A stretch of 64,000 nucleotides of DNA. Source: Aculops lycopersici. Its lineage: Eukaryota; Arthropoda; Arachnida; Trombidiformes; Eriophyidae. Both the position numbers and the translations under genes were made by a program. Positions 12,901 to 24,964 of the stretch are shown here, piece by piece. The notes under the pieces are model-generated. The model saw nothing but the letters and a program-made list of their open reading frames with translations. It ran no database searches and was not told the DNA's origin. Each line of letters begins with the position of its first letter. Position 1 is the stretch's first letter. The stretch spans positions 685,912 through 749,911 of the forward strand of contig WNKI01000004.1 of the NCBI GenBank assembly GCA_015350385.1, written 5' to 3'.

Positions 12901-15900
12901 CATTGGAACTCGCATTAGATTGCCAGTTTTCGATTACGACGATGGACTCAATCGGCAGATGGAGGTTTTTATTGTTGAAGGAAACTCGGGCAACGAGTTT
13001 AGATTGGACGTCGACGAGGCAGGTCCCTTGCTAACCATTGTTCAGGAGTTGGATTGGGAAAAGTACTCCTCAGCAACAGGTGGCAGCGAGTTGGGAGCTC
13101 AGCTCTCGCCCTCAATGGCGAAGTCGCTGGTGGCTGCTGGACTACAACTTCCGGCGCCAGCAACCGCGGTGCACAGTATACAAATTGCCGCCAAGGACAA
13201 GGGATCGCCGGCGCGAGTTGGCAAGACCACAGTGGTGATTCTTATTCACGACATCAATGACAATGCACCCAAATTCACACACGAATCCTACTACGAATTC
13301 ATAGACGAGTCGGCGCCAATTGGCACCGTGGTTACAACCATAAAAGCCACCGACATGGACAGTCCAACGAACACAAACTTGACCTACTCGTTTGTGCGTA
13401 AAGCTTCCAGTTTGGCGCCATCAAATTTGATGCAGCAGCAACCACAACCACAACAGCAGTCAACGACACCAATGATGACGCAACAGTCGCAACCACAACC
13501 GGCGGTGATGATGTCAGCAACAACAGGTGGTAGTGGTGCGGTGCCAAACTCAAGACAAAGCGCGCAACAGGTGAGGCCAGCAACAAGTGGCCAGTTGAGA
13601 CCAATGCAACCTGTTGGACTCATAGCGAGACCCAGAAATATGAGGCCAAGCGCGCAAACTTCCGGCATGTTGGACTCGGAACAATTGGCCTCGGCCGCTT
13701 TGCTCGAGACAATGATGAGCGGAACTGGAGGAGGCAACGACGCTGGCGGTCCAATCGCTGGACCACAAGCAACCTCAATGGCAATGACCTCGTCGACAAG
13801 TCTACGCAAGAGAATAAGGAGACAGGCAGCGCCACCAAGTCAAAACCAGAACCCATTTCCCTTCGTACTCGATCCAACAACAGGCGTTGTCTCAGTATCG
13901 AGGCAGCTGGATATAAGCGAGCAGCAGCAGTATTTTCTGACCGTCGAGGCGTTCGATGGACTGTGGCGTACTGAGACTCAAATGAGAATCTTTGTCAACG
14001 AGGTGGAGGATCCACGCGACGTTAGTGCCAGATCGAGCGAAGCCACTAATCACTACCGATTCCAGGTTAATGAAAATCTACCTGAGGCTCTGGTGGGTTC
14101 CGTTGATTTAAAGCCACGTAAATTGAGGGTTAACTCGCAAATGAAGTATAGTATTGTCAATAGCGAGATGCGATCCTTGTTTAGAATAACTCAAAATGGA
14201 GAAATTTTCACACTTCGAGGCCTCGATCGCGAACAGAGAGCTCAATACACGTTTACCGTTATGTTGGAGGAGAAGCGAGCCTCTAGTAAGCTAACTGTCG
14301 CCGAGGTGATAGTTGATGTAGTGGATGAGAACGATGAAATTCCAACATTTACCCACGTTTACCATGGAACCATCAAGGAAAACTCGCCACCAGGAACACC
14401 AGTGTTTTTGTTGCCAAGTTCAACCATTAGAGCAGTTGATAATGATACAAAGAACAACTCGCGCATTACCTACACCTTGAGTGGAATGGGATCTGATAGA
14501 TTCGCCATCATGCCAAGTGGCTCGGTTCAATTTCAACCTCAGGACGAGAGTTTGATTCTGGACCGTGAGCTAAAATCCGAGTACAAGTTGGATGTTCACG
14601 CAGCGGATAATGGAAATTTAAGCTCGAAGACAACACTCAACATTAAGATTGAGGATGAGAATGATAATGCTCCAATATTTGAAACTGGCCCGTTGTTTGT
14701 GCTGATACCTGAGACCGCAAAGGCGGGTAGTCGCATTGTGCAGGTGAAGGCGAGGGACCGCGACGAGCAAGGACCAAACAGTGATATCCACTACAAGATC
14801 AGCGCCTCCACATCCAGTGGCCACATTGCGCAATCGATCAACACGGGAAATCATAATCAATTCAATAATCACCAGCAGCAGCAGCAGCAACAGGTGGTTC
14901 AAGCGCCAGCACTGAGCGAAGTCATAAGGATCGACCAAACTTCCGGCGAGTTGTTTGTTGTTGGCCAGTTGCAACCATCGACCACCTACAACATCAGCGT
15001 TACCGCAACAGATTCCGGCGGCTTGAGCGCCCAAACTCAGGTAAATGTAACTGTGATTGATGTCAACGACCACAAGCCCCAATTTGAGCGCTCCGCTTAC
15101 AATTTTGTTGTCTTTGAGGGCAACTACAGCAAGGGAGCCCTCAAACTGGGCACCCTACGCGCGACTGATGACGATCTAAGCCGCAACAGTCAAATTGAGT
15201 ACTTGCTCATCACAGATCCACAATACGAAGCCTCACTTCCTATTACAAATCCAGCCGCTCAATTGGCATCGCTCCTACAATCGCCCAAGTCAAACTCTCA
15301 GGCCAACAACCAACAAGACTCAACCATTCAACAACCGGCAGCCTTTCCCATTTCAATTGATGTTCACACCGGCGAGTTGTTTGCTAGGGGATTAATTGAC
15401 AGGGAGCAACGAGATGCCTTTATATTCAAGGTTATGGCCATTGATATGGGCGAGCCGCCGATGAACTCAACCTGCGAGGTTGTGGTCAAGGTTAAGGATA
15501 TAAACGACGAGCCTCCACGCTTCTACACGGATCCCTACTTGGCTCTGGTACCTGAGAATCTGGAACCCGGCCACAAGGTTACGCAAATTGCCGCCTTTGA
15601 TCCGGATTCCGGTGAAAATGGTCAGGTATTCTACAAGTTGGGCGAGGGACACGAGGGCAAGTTTTACATTGACGGCAAGGATGGAACAGTTTGGACCCTA
15701 GCCAGTTTGGATTATGAGCAGCGAAACTTTTATAACATCACTATTATAGCCTATGATCGTGGCTCGCCAAGTCTCCACTCGACGGCCAAGTTGTGGATCA
15801 CAGTTGCCGACATGAACGATGCAGTGCCAAACTTTGCAAAGGCGGTGTATACATTGGAGGTGGCCGAGAATGCCAAGTTGGGTGATACAATATTTGCGCT

Positions 15901-18592
15901 AAACGCAGGTAAAGGTAACTTCAAATACTCGTGGCTCACTCAAGCGCAAGCCATTGCTTTGGCCAACTCCGCGAGTGGCAGCAATCGTGGCCAGGGAGGT
16001 TTGGATTCGCAGTATGGTTTGAGCGGATTAAACGACCATCAGCTTGGACGACAACATAGCAACCACCCGTTGATGATGGACATGGATCAGGATGAGGGAA
16101 CGGAAACTTTCACCATTGAGCCAACAAGTGGTCACATAAAGTTGGCCAAACCATTGGATAGTGTGCAAAGGAACCACTATCGTCTCATGGTTAAGGCTCA
16201 GGATGAGAGCGAGCCACCTAAATATGACACGGCAGAGATTAACATCCTCGTGGGCACCGGCCAAGGGGTTAGGTTGTTTGCTCAGCGACTCTACGAGGTT
16301 AGTGTGCTGGAAAACCAACTCGCCCCTCTGGTATTGATTGATCTCAACTGCACGGACGAAATGATTCACCAACCGGTCCAATACTCCATCGTCGGCACCG
16401 ACCATCGTGGATTGTTTCGCATTGAACCGGAAACGGGGAGGATCTCAGTGACCAGTAGTCTGGATAGAGAGCGACGCGATAGTTATACTATTAAGATCAA
16501 GGCAGAGACTGGAAATTTGAACGTAAGGCAGAAGCGACAGGTGGGCAGTCCGCACTCAAGGTGGTCGGCCTCAACTCTCACTTCGTCCACAACCCAGGTT
16601 CCATATTTGCGTAATCGCAACGGCGGCAACGGCAACATGGGCGGCGATCTATTGGGAGGCTCGGATCAGCATGAGCCGAGACCACTCGCCTCGCACAGTG
16701 CGGCCAGGTTAATTGCAGCTGGTCTTGGTGGAGTGATGAATGTCAATGGCCACGACCATCGTAATTTGAGCTCGATTATTGCGCAAAGCTCACATTTGGC
16801 CTACGACGAAACCTTTGTTAGCATTCTGGTCGAGGACGAGAATGATAACGCGCCAGTTTTTGCCAACAAGGGAAAACCAATTGTATCGGCCGTCCCTCTG
16901 GAGGCCTCATTCGGCTACGAGATTGCGAGAGTTAGTGCTCGCGACTTGGACTCTGGCTTAAACTCGCAAATCAAATACGAAATCCAATCGAGAGCCGACG
17001 ATGCGTCTACCAAGTTTTACATTGATCCAACGACGGGAGTTGTCAGGTCAATGGTAAACTTTGCCCTCGATAGTGGACGAGTTTATAACTTCGACGTGAA
17101 GGCCACGGATCGCGATGGACAGGATAACGGAAACTCGGCAACCATTCAAATATATGTCTATGTTTTACCTGAAACTAAGATGGTATTGATGGTCACAGAC
17201 ACCGAGCCGATTGTTATGGAAAAACGATCACCTGATGTCATAGGTTACCTGAGCAATGTAACAGGTTTCGATGTCAAGATGGCCAAATTGGAGCCCCATA
17301 TTGAGGGCGAAAGTCCAGAACCTTTCAGCACCGACTTGTTCCTTTACGCGGTTAATCCAACTTTAAACAGCATTGTGGACACCGAAACGCTGCTCAACGT
17401 TTTCCGTCAGTCCTCTCAAACAATCTCGTCGCATTTGCACGCCTTCAAGGTGAGACGAATCCAGGGGGTCAGTGTCCAGGAAAAGATTAGTCAGATTGGA
17501 GCAACTGAGGTTGCAATCATTGCGCTAGCGGTGATTGTTTGCATTGGTGGAGTTGTGGCAATGTTATTCCTATGCCCTTGGCGCAGTGCTGGCCGTGGGG
17601 CCGGCAAGTCGTCGAATTCAAGTCAGCAATCGATTTGGGACCAACAGCGAGCTTACAGTTTAAAGAATCCCCTAATGGCCGGCGGCAAGGTGGGAAGTGA
17701 TTCAACGGTGACAACAAGCGGTCAAGTTAGCGCAACGAATGCAAATGTTGCCCAAAATAATGGCTACCTGTTGTCGAATGCCAACCATAGGCAAACCTCA
17801 AACTCTACCTACTCCACGGGCGATGGCGCCAATAGCGAATACGTTGATAGTTTGATCTCATACAAACGATCCTCGGGAAGCGGAGGAGGAGGAGGAGGAG
17901 CGAATGGAGCTGCAGCTGGAGTGACCAATGGAGACGAACATGCGGCAACCGGAAGGGGCAAGGCGAGAGCCGATTGGACCATGGACTCGGAGTTGGCGGC
18001 TGCCATGAACGAACACCATTTGCATCACCTGCAACACCATCATCACCATCACCACCAACACAATAACCAAAGCCACAATCTACGTTCCTCGCTCGTGGGC
18101 ATGCGCCACCCCCCGGAGTCGGCAAGTGCGATTGCCAGTGCCATCGGAGGCGCACCCGTCAAGGGACCTCGCGCTCGTTTGGCCGTGAGTCAAGCGCAGG
18201 ACGAGCTGGATCCTAATACTGAGGTCCACTCAGATGCGGAGGTTTTTGGAGACGAGGACGAGGATGATGTGGAGCAGGCGGTTAGCGGCTCGTCGCCTAG
18301 TGGCAGCAACAAGCACCAACAAATGATTGGTAAGAACTCAAACCTCAATCTGAAGGTGAACCACAGTCACCATCATCACCACCATCAACAGCAGACTAGC
18401 AGCAATGATAGAAATTCAATCAGATCCGCCGATAGATCAATGTACAGTGGCGACTCAAATTGGGCCGAGGAGGAGGACGAGCGAGCCAGTGGACAGGTGC
18501 ACATGATTGACCATTCACATCAAGCTCGCGGAAGCGGCGGCACAACAGGTGGCGGTCATCCTCAACACCGACAACATCAGCGCAGGCAATAG
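3998..18592 (+). CDS. Giant non-classical cadherin (CDH23/Dachsous class), 5'-incomplete, two exons visible
   Basis: Exons are 3998-4370 and 7401-18592, joined in frame (donor CAG|GTGAGT at 4371, acceptor TTTAG at 7400). Together they encode 3,854 residues. About 25 extracellular cadherin repeats are visible, each ending in a DxNDNxPxF-type calcium motif (for example DVNDNAPTF near 9220 and DENDNAPVF near 16840). Some motifs are degenerate, near 10915, 12175 and 14010. After the last repeat comes a membrane-adjacent segment (17160-17500) with the TDLxLxxVNP signature seen in CDH23/PCDH15-type cadherins, then one membrane helix (about 17500-17575). A cytoplasmic tail of about 335 residues is rich in G, S and poly-His. 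There are no EGF or laminin-G modules and no catenin-binding tail, which argues against Fat and classical cadherins. Exon 3998 opens in mid-protein (FEYDMYNITVIEN), so signal peptide and first repeats lie upstream. Expected role: calcium-dependent adhesion. Family is firm; the exact orthologue is not. Confidence 0.9.
4371..7400 (+). other. Cadherin intron containing a complete antisense gene
   Basis: The intron has a GTGAGT donor at 4371 and an AG acceptor at 7400. One leftover exon base plus two from the next exon restore an Asp codon, so the splice is phase-consistent. The intron holds the opposite-strand gene at 4697-6910. Outside that gene, 4371-4696 and 6911-7400 are AT-rich and show no other coding potential. 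Confidence 0.85.
4697..6910 (-). CDS. Unknown secreted basic protein nested in the cadherin intron
   Basis: An intronless 737-residue frame. I start it at the first ATG (6908-6910). Internal Met codons just downstream would give the same signal peptide, a hydrophobic stretch from about LIASATLVVAIILVVASS at residues 15-32. Next comes a Ser/Arg/Lys-rich region with an Ala/Arg-rich segment (repeated RARxxAR, about residues 135-185), then a long low-complexity acidic/Ser/Gln part. The last 115 residues are different: a well-mixed, predicted all-helical domain bounded by Cys623 and Cys733, which could form one disulphide. I do not recognise the family. The basic Ala/Arg region contains several dibasic sites, so processing is possible. 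It lies wholly inside an intron on the opposite strand, so it must have its own promoter, likely in 6911-7400. It is not a random frame: 2.2 kb open with a signal peptide and a folded-looking C-terminus. Confidence 0.75.
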   Translation of the reverse strand: MKLGSEQKMINKMTQLIASATLVVAIILVVASSTTCPTCEASKLISSPSSRRNFVSDSHFESPIYPSRSFINHGHQSSSRRHGSALDTAGRSISAGRFAMKARHTASKRHAIKGGDDSSKLNKIKLSRARSGSREKSEKSATEAAAAAKKMSRARKMARAKSAARARIAARMAARSRARRRAQEARMMQKVDQMDGSLSGKSKQGTGSGEDKEKVSLRIRRHVSTARQANGASGAAANATTQAANDIPRAATAASVSQMPNFNKQLQSDQVTKQASKDCPCNKKPSAKSGVANLEQQVKTIVNGTQNVGSTQVGQLNQVGQNVIGLLNGSPIKEGTNSAISARSTPSDSNTLDTNLLFGPSRNSKEQVDNQEESADPQEESQLQFEAELNTPAINVPPSPISPPKFSAGANVSPAATRSSSKPELTTKAAALDDGQPRNSESTSQIPFEERDVEPKESQESRLTSGDGAKSASISSDVQSDLVSKLGKSASGIIGGASGEADEPVELDLSSDGVSIETPVEDLSVETQIDSPGAKEFVHLDDKVEKLGHLKNLLEPEASGEVESKVELLQDLKDKLKEDKQSSSYKIAASPNDIEAHSYVESSYPIKSEVYESPKVAALPTACRYSVREIQNVLVEVLYLIERISRKFLSDERLNLKTRDLISRKLSKIRATTEKSRIAANLVHLKALNEAVRSTGLELIRLSSNPAARRLEPAIYALAYKVRKAYANFKRDCKGTY

Positions 18593-19298
18593 TCGAACCA
18601 TCTTAGCCACAACCTCAACCATAATAATTATAACCAAGACAATGAGTGATTAGAATAGATCTTTGTTGACAAACTAAATAGAATTATATCAGAATCAAGT
18701 TGTTACTTAACTTTACTTTACACATGAATGATCATTAGATTACAATTATAGCTAACAAGCAGCTCTACTAGTTATCAGAAAACTGAGGAGAGAATCCAAC
18801 AAATCGGAAGCGTCGAGGACACAAAACTAACTCTCTCTCTCTCTATCTCTCTTTTGGATCCTATTTATTATTACTCCGTGAATGGTAAAGAGTAAAAAGT
18901 CTAACAAATTGAAGAAAATACTTGAGACATTGAGATACACTTGTAAAAACCTAATTATTGTTGAGTCGTATAGAAACTTAGAATGAGACAAATAAAACAC
19001 CCATTCACGCCCATGACACAACAAAGACATTTCAGTATAGAATGTTGTAGCGATTTCAGCATTCATTTCTAGTGCAAACTAAATTACTTATAATCCGTTC
19101 ACTTGCCAGGTATTCGACTTCGAGTTTCGCATTTGTGATCAGACTTCTGGGTCCCAAAGCCTCGAGTCGCTGTGCACATTCGAGATGATAAACTCGGGGG
19201 TGCGCAAAGTTGCAGGTTAAGAAACATGATGCTATCTAGACCTACCAAGTTTTAGTTACATTAATTAAATAGATATTTATTCAACTCAACAGTTAGCA
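18593..19298. other. Convergent 3' region between the cadherin and the Mastermind-like gene
   Basis: No coding frame. An AATAAA signal at 18991-18996 fits the cadherin mRNA end, about 400 bases past its stop. On the other strand AATAAA (TTTATT at 19276-19281) lies only about 18 bases past the stop of the antisense gene, implying a very short 3' UTR. Confidence 0.7.
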
Positions 19299-21272
<1,974 letters not shown>

Positions 21273-22231
21273 TTAGAATGGCGTTACGTTGATGATGAAC
21301 TTGAATTTAGCAAAAATATGTCTGTCTATCTATCTCTATATTCTCTCTTGTTCTTAAATTTCTTTAGCAAGTTCTTTCCTTCTTGGTCGTGGAGGCGCAA
21401 AATTAAGTGCATATAAATAAATATTATAATCAATATTCAATTTGGAGGCAGCTTGGATTTCTTTCAGTTTCTGGTCGCTGATTACTAATCCATTTCAAGT
21501 GGAGGAAGTTTCCTCTTTTAAGTTTAGATAGTTGATTAATTAGAATTTATTAATTCAATTTTAGAATTTGAAGATGAGCAATAGGTAATTAGGTATGTCG
21601 GTGGTAATATGGTGCAATAATATCAATAATAACAATGCAATACAATTGTAAGCTTCGCTTCGCACTACATTTCCATAGGGTTTCTATGTGTTTGTCTGTG
21701 TGTTGCCAGTTTTGATTGCTTTGTGTGTGAGCGAGCGAGTGAGTGAACGAACGACAGAGAGAGAGAGAGACTTTGGTTGCTAATGGCGGCTCTGTGTTGT
21801 TGTCTGTTCGTCAGTCAGCACAACAGCCAACAGAATGTCTGTTCGCCGCTTCGCTACTGCCTATTTGTGCCCACAGTCCAGCGGCCGACATACATTTTGT
21901 GACAGTCAAACAGACAGACGGTCTTATGCATTCGATCGGTGTGTGGGGCCGCACACACCGACATACGGTTCGAGGTGTTGAGCAACCGAGTTTGCCGGTG
22001 GTAAACCCGTGGAAATCTAGGACCTGGTTTTTAACTGTAAAGGCTCATGGCAAGGCTCTTGTTTGTTGAATAAAGGGTAACACCCCGCTATAACAATTAC
22101 AATGCTAACTTGGGATACATTTACATGAGAATCGCTCATTATAAGAAAGGGGCAAAAGTTTCCACATCTGATAACATTTATAACTTCTTTCAACTTTCTC
22201 TGCTCCAGAGATCAATCACATCACTTACAGG
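21273..22231. other. Intergenic, no gene seen
   Basis: Presumed promoter and 5' UTR region of the Mastermind-like gene. It is AT-rich to 21650, then has GT/GA-rich simple sequence (GAGAGAGAGAGA near 21757). Reading frames here are short and compositionally biased. No transposon terminal inverted repeat was found. Confidence 0.5.
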
Positions 22232-22489
22232 TTTTCGGATCAGCGCATCGAGCTGATGAAGTGGCCGGCTCAAAGCCCTGACCTCAACCCTATTGATCAC
22301 CTGTGGGCTCACCTGAAGCGCCAACTAGACAACTACCCGGAGCCACCCGGAAGTGTGCTTGAGTTGTGGGAGCGGCTGAAGGTGGAGTGGGAGAGGCTCA
22401 GCCCAGAGGTTTACCAAAACCTTATTGGGTCGATGCCCGAGAGGATGGCGGCGGTGATGAGGAGGAAAGGGGGAAACACCGACTACTAA
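22232..22489 (+). pseudogene. Tc1/mariner-family transposase C-terminal fragment
   Basis: The frame reads FSDQRIELMKWPAQSPDLNP and continues through IDHLWAHLKRQL to a stop at 22487. The WPAQSPDLNPI-HLW block is the hallmark around the third catalytic acidic residue of Tc1-like DDE transposases, followed by the usual C-terminal helices. The DNA-binding domain and the first two catalytic acids are absent, and no terminal inverted repeats flank it, so this is about one quarter of a transposase left from an old insertion. The remaining 75 codons are intact, so it is either fairly young or under some constraint. It lies between the Mastermind-like and LSm5 genes. Confidence 0.85.
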
Positions 22490-22735
22490 TGAGGTTTGGC
22501 AAGACCCTCGGCAGGCGCTCACAAAAGTGGCCACGCGAGGTGGTCCCAGTGATAGAGATAGTGAGAGAGAAAGCGAGAAAAACAGAGGCAATCTGTGTGT
22601 GCAAACCAAAGAAGAAACAACGTGCTCAATGTTAAAAGCAATAATAAATAAGAAAAGTTCCTATTCTAAATATAATTCATCAAGTTTATTCATCACATCA
22701 AGATCGTGGCCAGTTTTGAGAGGCACTGTATGCAA

Positions 22736-22996
22736 TCACGTGTCGCGCAGTCCGCCCGGTATCATCATTGTTATGTTGTTACCATTCAATAGAATCTCCT
22801 CTAATTTTGTCTTTTTCTTTCCATCTGGTGTCGTTTCATATTCAATGGCATCCTCGAGGACCATGTTAACGTAATCATCGAAGCCGACAAGAGTTCCTAC
22901 AATCTCCTTCTCATTCTTCATAATGACTTGAATCCGGGATCCAATGCACTTATCGATGAGTTCTAAGGGAAGCCAAAGTTGCGTTGGGTCGGCCAT
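22736..22996 (-). CDS. LSM5: LSm5, U6 snRNA-associated Sm-like protein
   Basis: An 86-residue intronless frame with its ATG at 22994-22996. It matches LSm5 almost throughout: LPLELIDKCIGSRIQVIMK leads into the Sm1 motif (KEIVGTLVGFDDYVNMVLED), then a short loop (DGKKKTK), then Sm2 (ILLNGNNITMMIPGG). LSm5 is a subunit of the LSm2-8 ring that binds the U6 snRNA 3' end in the nucleus, and of the cytoplasmic LSm1-7 decapping ring. Length is normal (human 91). An AATAAA on the minus strand (22685-22690) lies about 45 bases past the stop. It is divergent from alpha-SNAP with 570 bases between start codons, so the two may share a promoter region. Confidence 0.96.
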   Translation of the reverse strand: MADPTQLWLPLELIDKCIGSRIQVIMKNEKEIVGTLVGFDDYVNMVLEDAIEYETTPDGKKKTKLEEILLNGNNITMMIPGGLRDT

Positions 22997-23566
22997 GGTT
23001 TCGATGGGATTTAGGCTGGATCAGGTTGTATGCGAAAAGCTTGTTAGTCGACTAATATATCAACAATGATAAACTTGAGTATAATTCGATCGAAGGTGTA
23101 AAACGGAAAAATTGTGTGCGTGGTAAGCGCATTCCGCTTTTTGCTGCTCAACTTACTGCTGGTCTGGCCATGGCCAATGGCGATGCGCATGAAAAAGAGA
23201 AACCTGTGTGCTGTTTTGTGTGGCTGGCTTTTGCTCTTGTTTTGGCTCAAATGGCTAGCCTTTCTGATATTATGTTGGGTGATGGGAAAAGAAAGGCAGT
23301 GAGAAGATTCAGATTGCACGAGAGAAACCAAAGCCACTTGCGGGTCGAGAAGATATGCACAACATATAACACCAATACATACACGTAGAAAAACTGACAG
23401 GCAACACAAATAATATCATTGGCCTCCGTTATTTTATATCGTTTTTGAATCCATCAGATGAAAAAATCACCAACATATTATGAGATTCCATAAATTTCAT
23501 TCAAGATAGAGTCACAGAAAGATTTCATACTATTAGAACATTGCATATCACAATTAAATTGAGAAA
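22997..23566. promoter_or_regulatory. Divergent promoter region between LSm5 and alpha-SNAP
   Basis: 570 bases separate the two start codons of oppositely transcribed housekeeping genes. No coding sequence is credible here. The spacing suggests a shared bidirectional promoter with both 5' UTRs; no specific core element stands out. Confidence 0.45.
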
Positions 23567-24466
23567 ATGACCAGCAACAGCACTCAAAAGGCCCAGCAGC
23601 TAGTGGCCGAGGCGGATCGCAAGTTAAATCCCGGCTCCGGTCTGTTTACAAAATTGAGCTCAGCTCTCGGAATGAGTAGCCAGTCTAGGGCCATCGAGGA
23701 TGCGATCGATTTATATGTTCAGGCTGGAAACATGTTCAAGATGCAAAAGGAATGGGCTGAGGGAGGAAAGATCTTCAACAAATGTGGCGACCTACACCTG
23801 GAAATTGGCGGCAAGCACGATGCTGCAACCAAGTATACGGACGCCTCTAATTGTTACAAGAAATGCAACCCTCAAGAGGCAGTGAATTGTTTGTTGAAAG
23901 CCATCAATATTTACACAGACATGGGTCGATTCTCGGTGGCAGCCAAGCATCACATGATGGTGGCCGAGATCTATGAAAGTGAAGGAGGTGACATATCAAA
24001 GGCTGTCGAGCACTATTCCAAAGCCGCCGATTATTACCAATGCGAGGAGAGTAACACTACAGCTAATAGGTGCTTGCTCAATGTTGCCCGGTATGCTGCT
24101 CAGTTAGAACAATATGAGAGAGCCATAGAGATTTACGAATCAATTGGACAATCAAGTCTGGACAACCAACTTCTAAAGTATGGGGCAAAGGAGCACTTTC
24201 TTCGCGCTGGCCTCTGCCATTTTTGTGTCGATACCTTGAATGCCCAAATAGCAATCAAAAAGTATGAAGAGATGAGCCCGGCTTTCGCTGACTCTAGGGA
24301 ATGCAAATTTCTCAAGGACCTCTACGACAAGGTGGAGGCGAATGATGCTGACGGTTTCGCCGAGATCGTCAAAGATTATGATTCTATCTCTAGACTAGAT
24401 CAATGGTACACAACTCTATTGTTGAGAATCAAGAAGAAGCTAACTCATGAGGATGATCTGACGTAG
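23567..24466 (+). CDS. alphaSnap: Alpha-SNAP (soluble NSF attachment protein)
   Basis: An intronless 299-residue frame starting GAAAATGACC. It aligns over its whole length with alpha-SNAP (human 295). It has the N-terminal helix with the membrane-binding loop (GSGLFTKLSSALG), the TPR-like helical array (AIDLYVQAGNMFKMQKEWAEAG-type repeats, here EGGKIF) and the C-terminal block RLDQWYTTLLLRIKKKL ending in EDDLT. That end keeps the acidic-acidic-Leu terminus needed to stimulate NSF. Alpha-SNAP adapts NSF ATPase to cis-SNARE complexes for disassembly after membrane fusion. An AATAAA signal at 24695-24700 ends the gene about 230 bases past the stop. Confidence 0.97.
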   Translation: MTSNSTQKAQQLVAEADRKLNPGSGLFTKLSSALGMSSQSRAIEDAIDLYVQAGNMFKMQKEWAEGGKIFNKCGDLHLEIGGKHDAATKYTDASNCYKKCNPQEAVNCLLKAINIYTDMGRFSVAAKHHMMVAEIYESEGGDISKAVEHYSKAADYYQCEESNTTANRCLLNVARYAAQLEQYERAIEIYESIGQSSLDNQLLKYGAKEHFLRAGLCHFCVDTLNAQIAIKKYEEMSPAFADSRECKFLKDLYDKVEANDADGFAEIVKDYDSISRLDQWYTTLLLRIKKKLTHEDDLT

Positions 24467-24964
24467 ATATTAAGAGTCATGAACAGCACCCATTAAGCAA
24501 ATCAACAAGCTAAATTGGTTAGCTAGTTAGTGTACACAAGTTGTTATTGTATGTAGAATTAGTGTAGTATTAGTACTACTACTATTGTTAATTCAGTTTT
24601 ATAATCATCACCTTCACACACATGTTCATGTGTCAATTTATCCAACCACAGAGACAACCACCTAATCCTTGGTTTATAATTTTTATTTAATCTTAATAAA
24701 GGCTACCATCTCTTGTAGTAAATGCATTGCGCGAGTCTTGGTGTCGATGTTACAGTTGTTAAGGTTCCTACGAGTTGGTTAAGTGTAGACAATAGTTGAG
24801 GGCATTTACTAATAAATTACCTTTATACCAGGAGGTATTCATCACTATCATAATCATCGTAGTCACATTAAATGCCCCTAAGTATGATGATGATGATGAT
24901 GATGAAAATGATGAAATCAAAGTTGTTAATATAATTGTTGCTGCTTTCTTGTCGTGTAATCCTT
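24467..24964. other. Convergent 3' UTRs of alpha-SNAP and ITPK1
   Basis: Non-coding. It holds AATAAA on the + strand (24695) and TTTATT (minus-strand AATAAA) near 24682, so the two transcripts may overlap at their ends. There is a short GAT repeat near 24884-24910. Confidence 0.55.
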
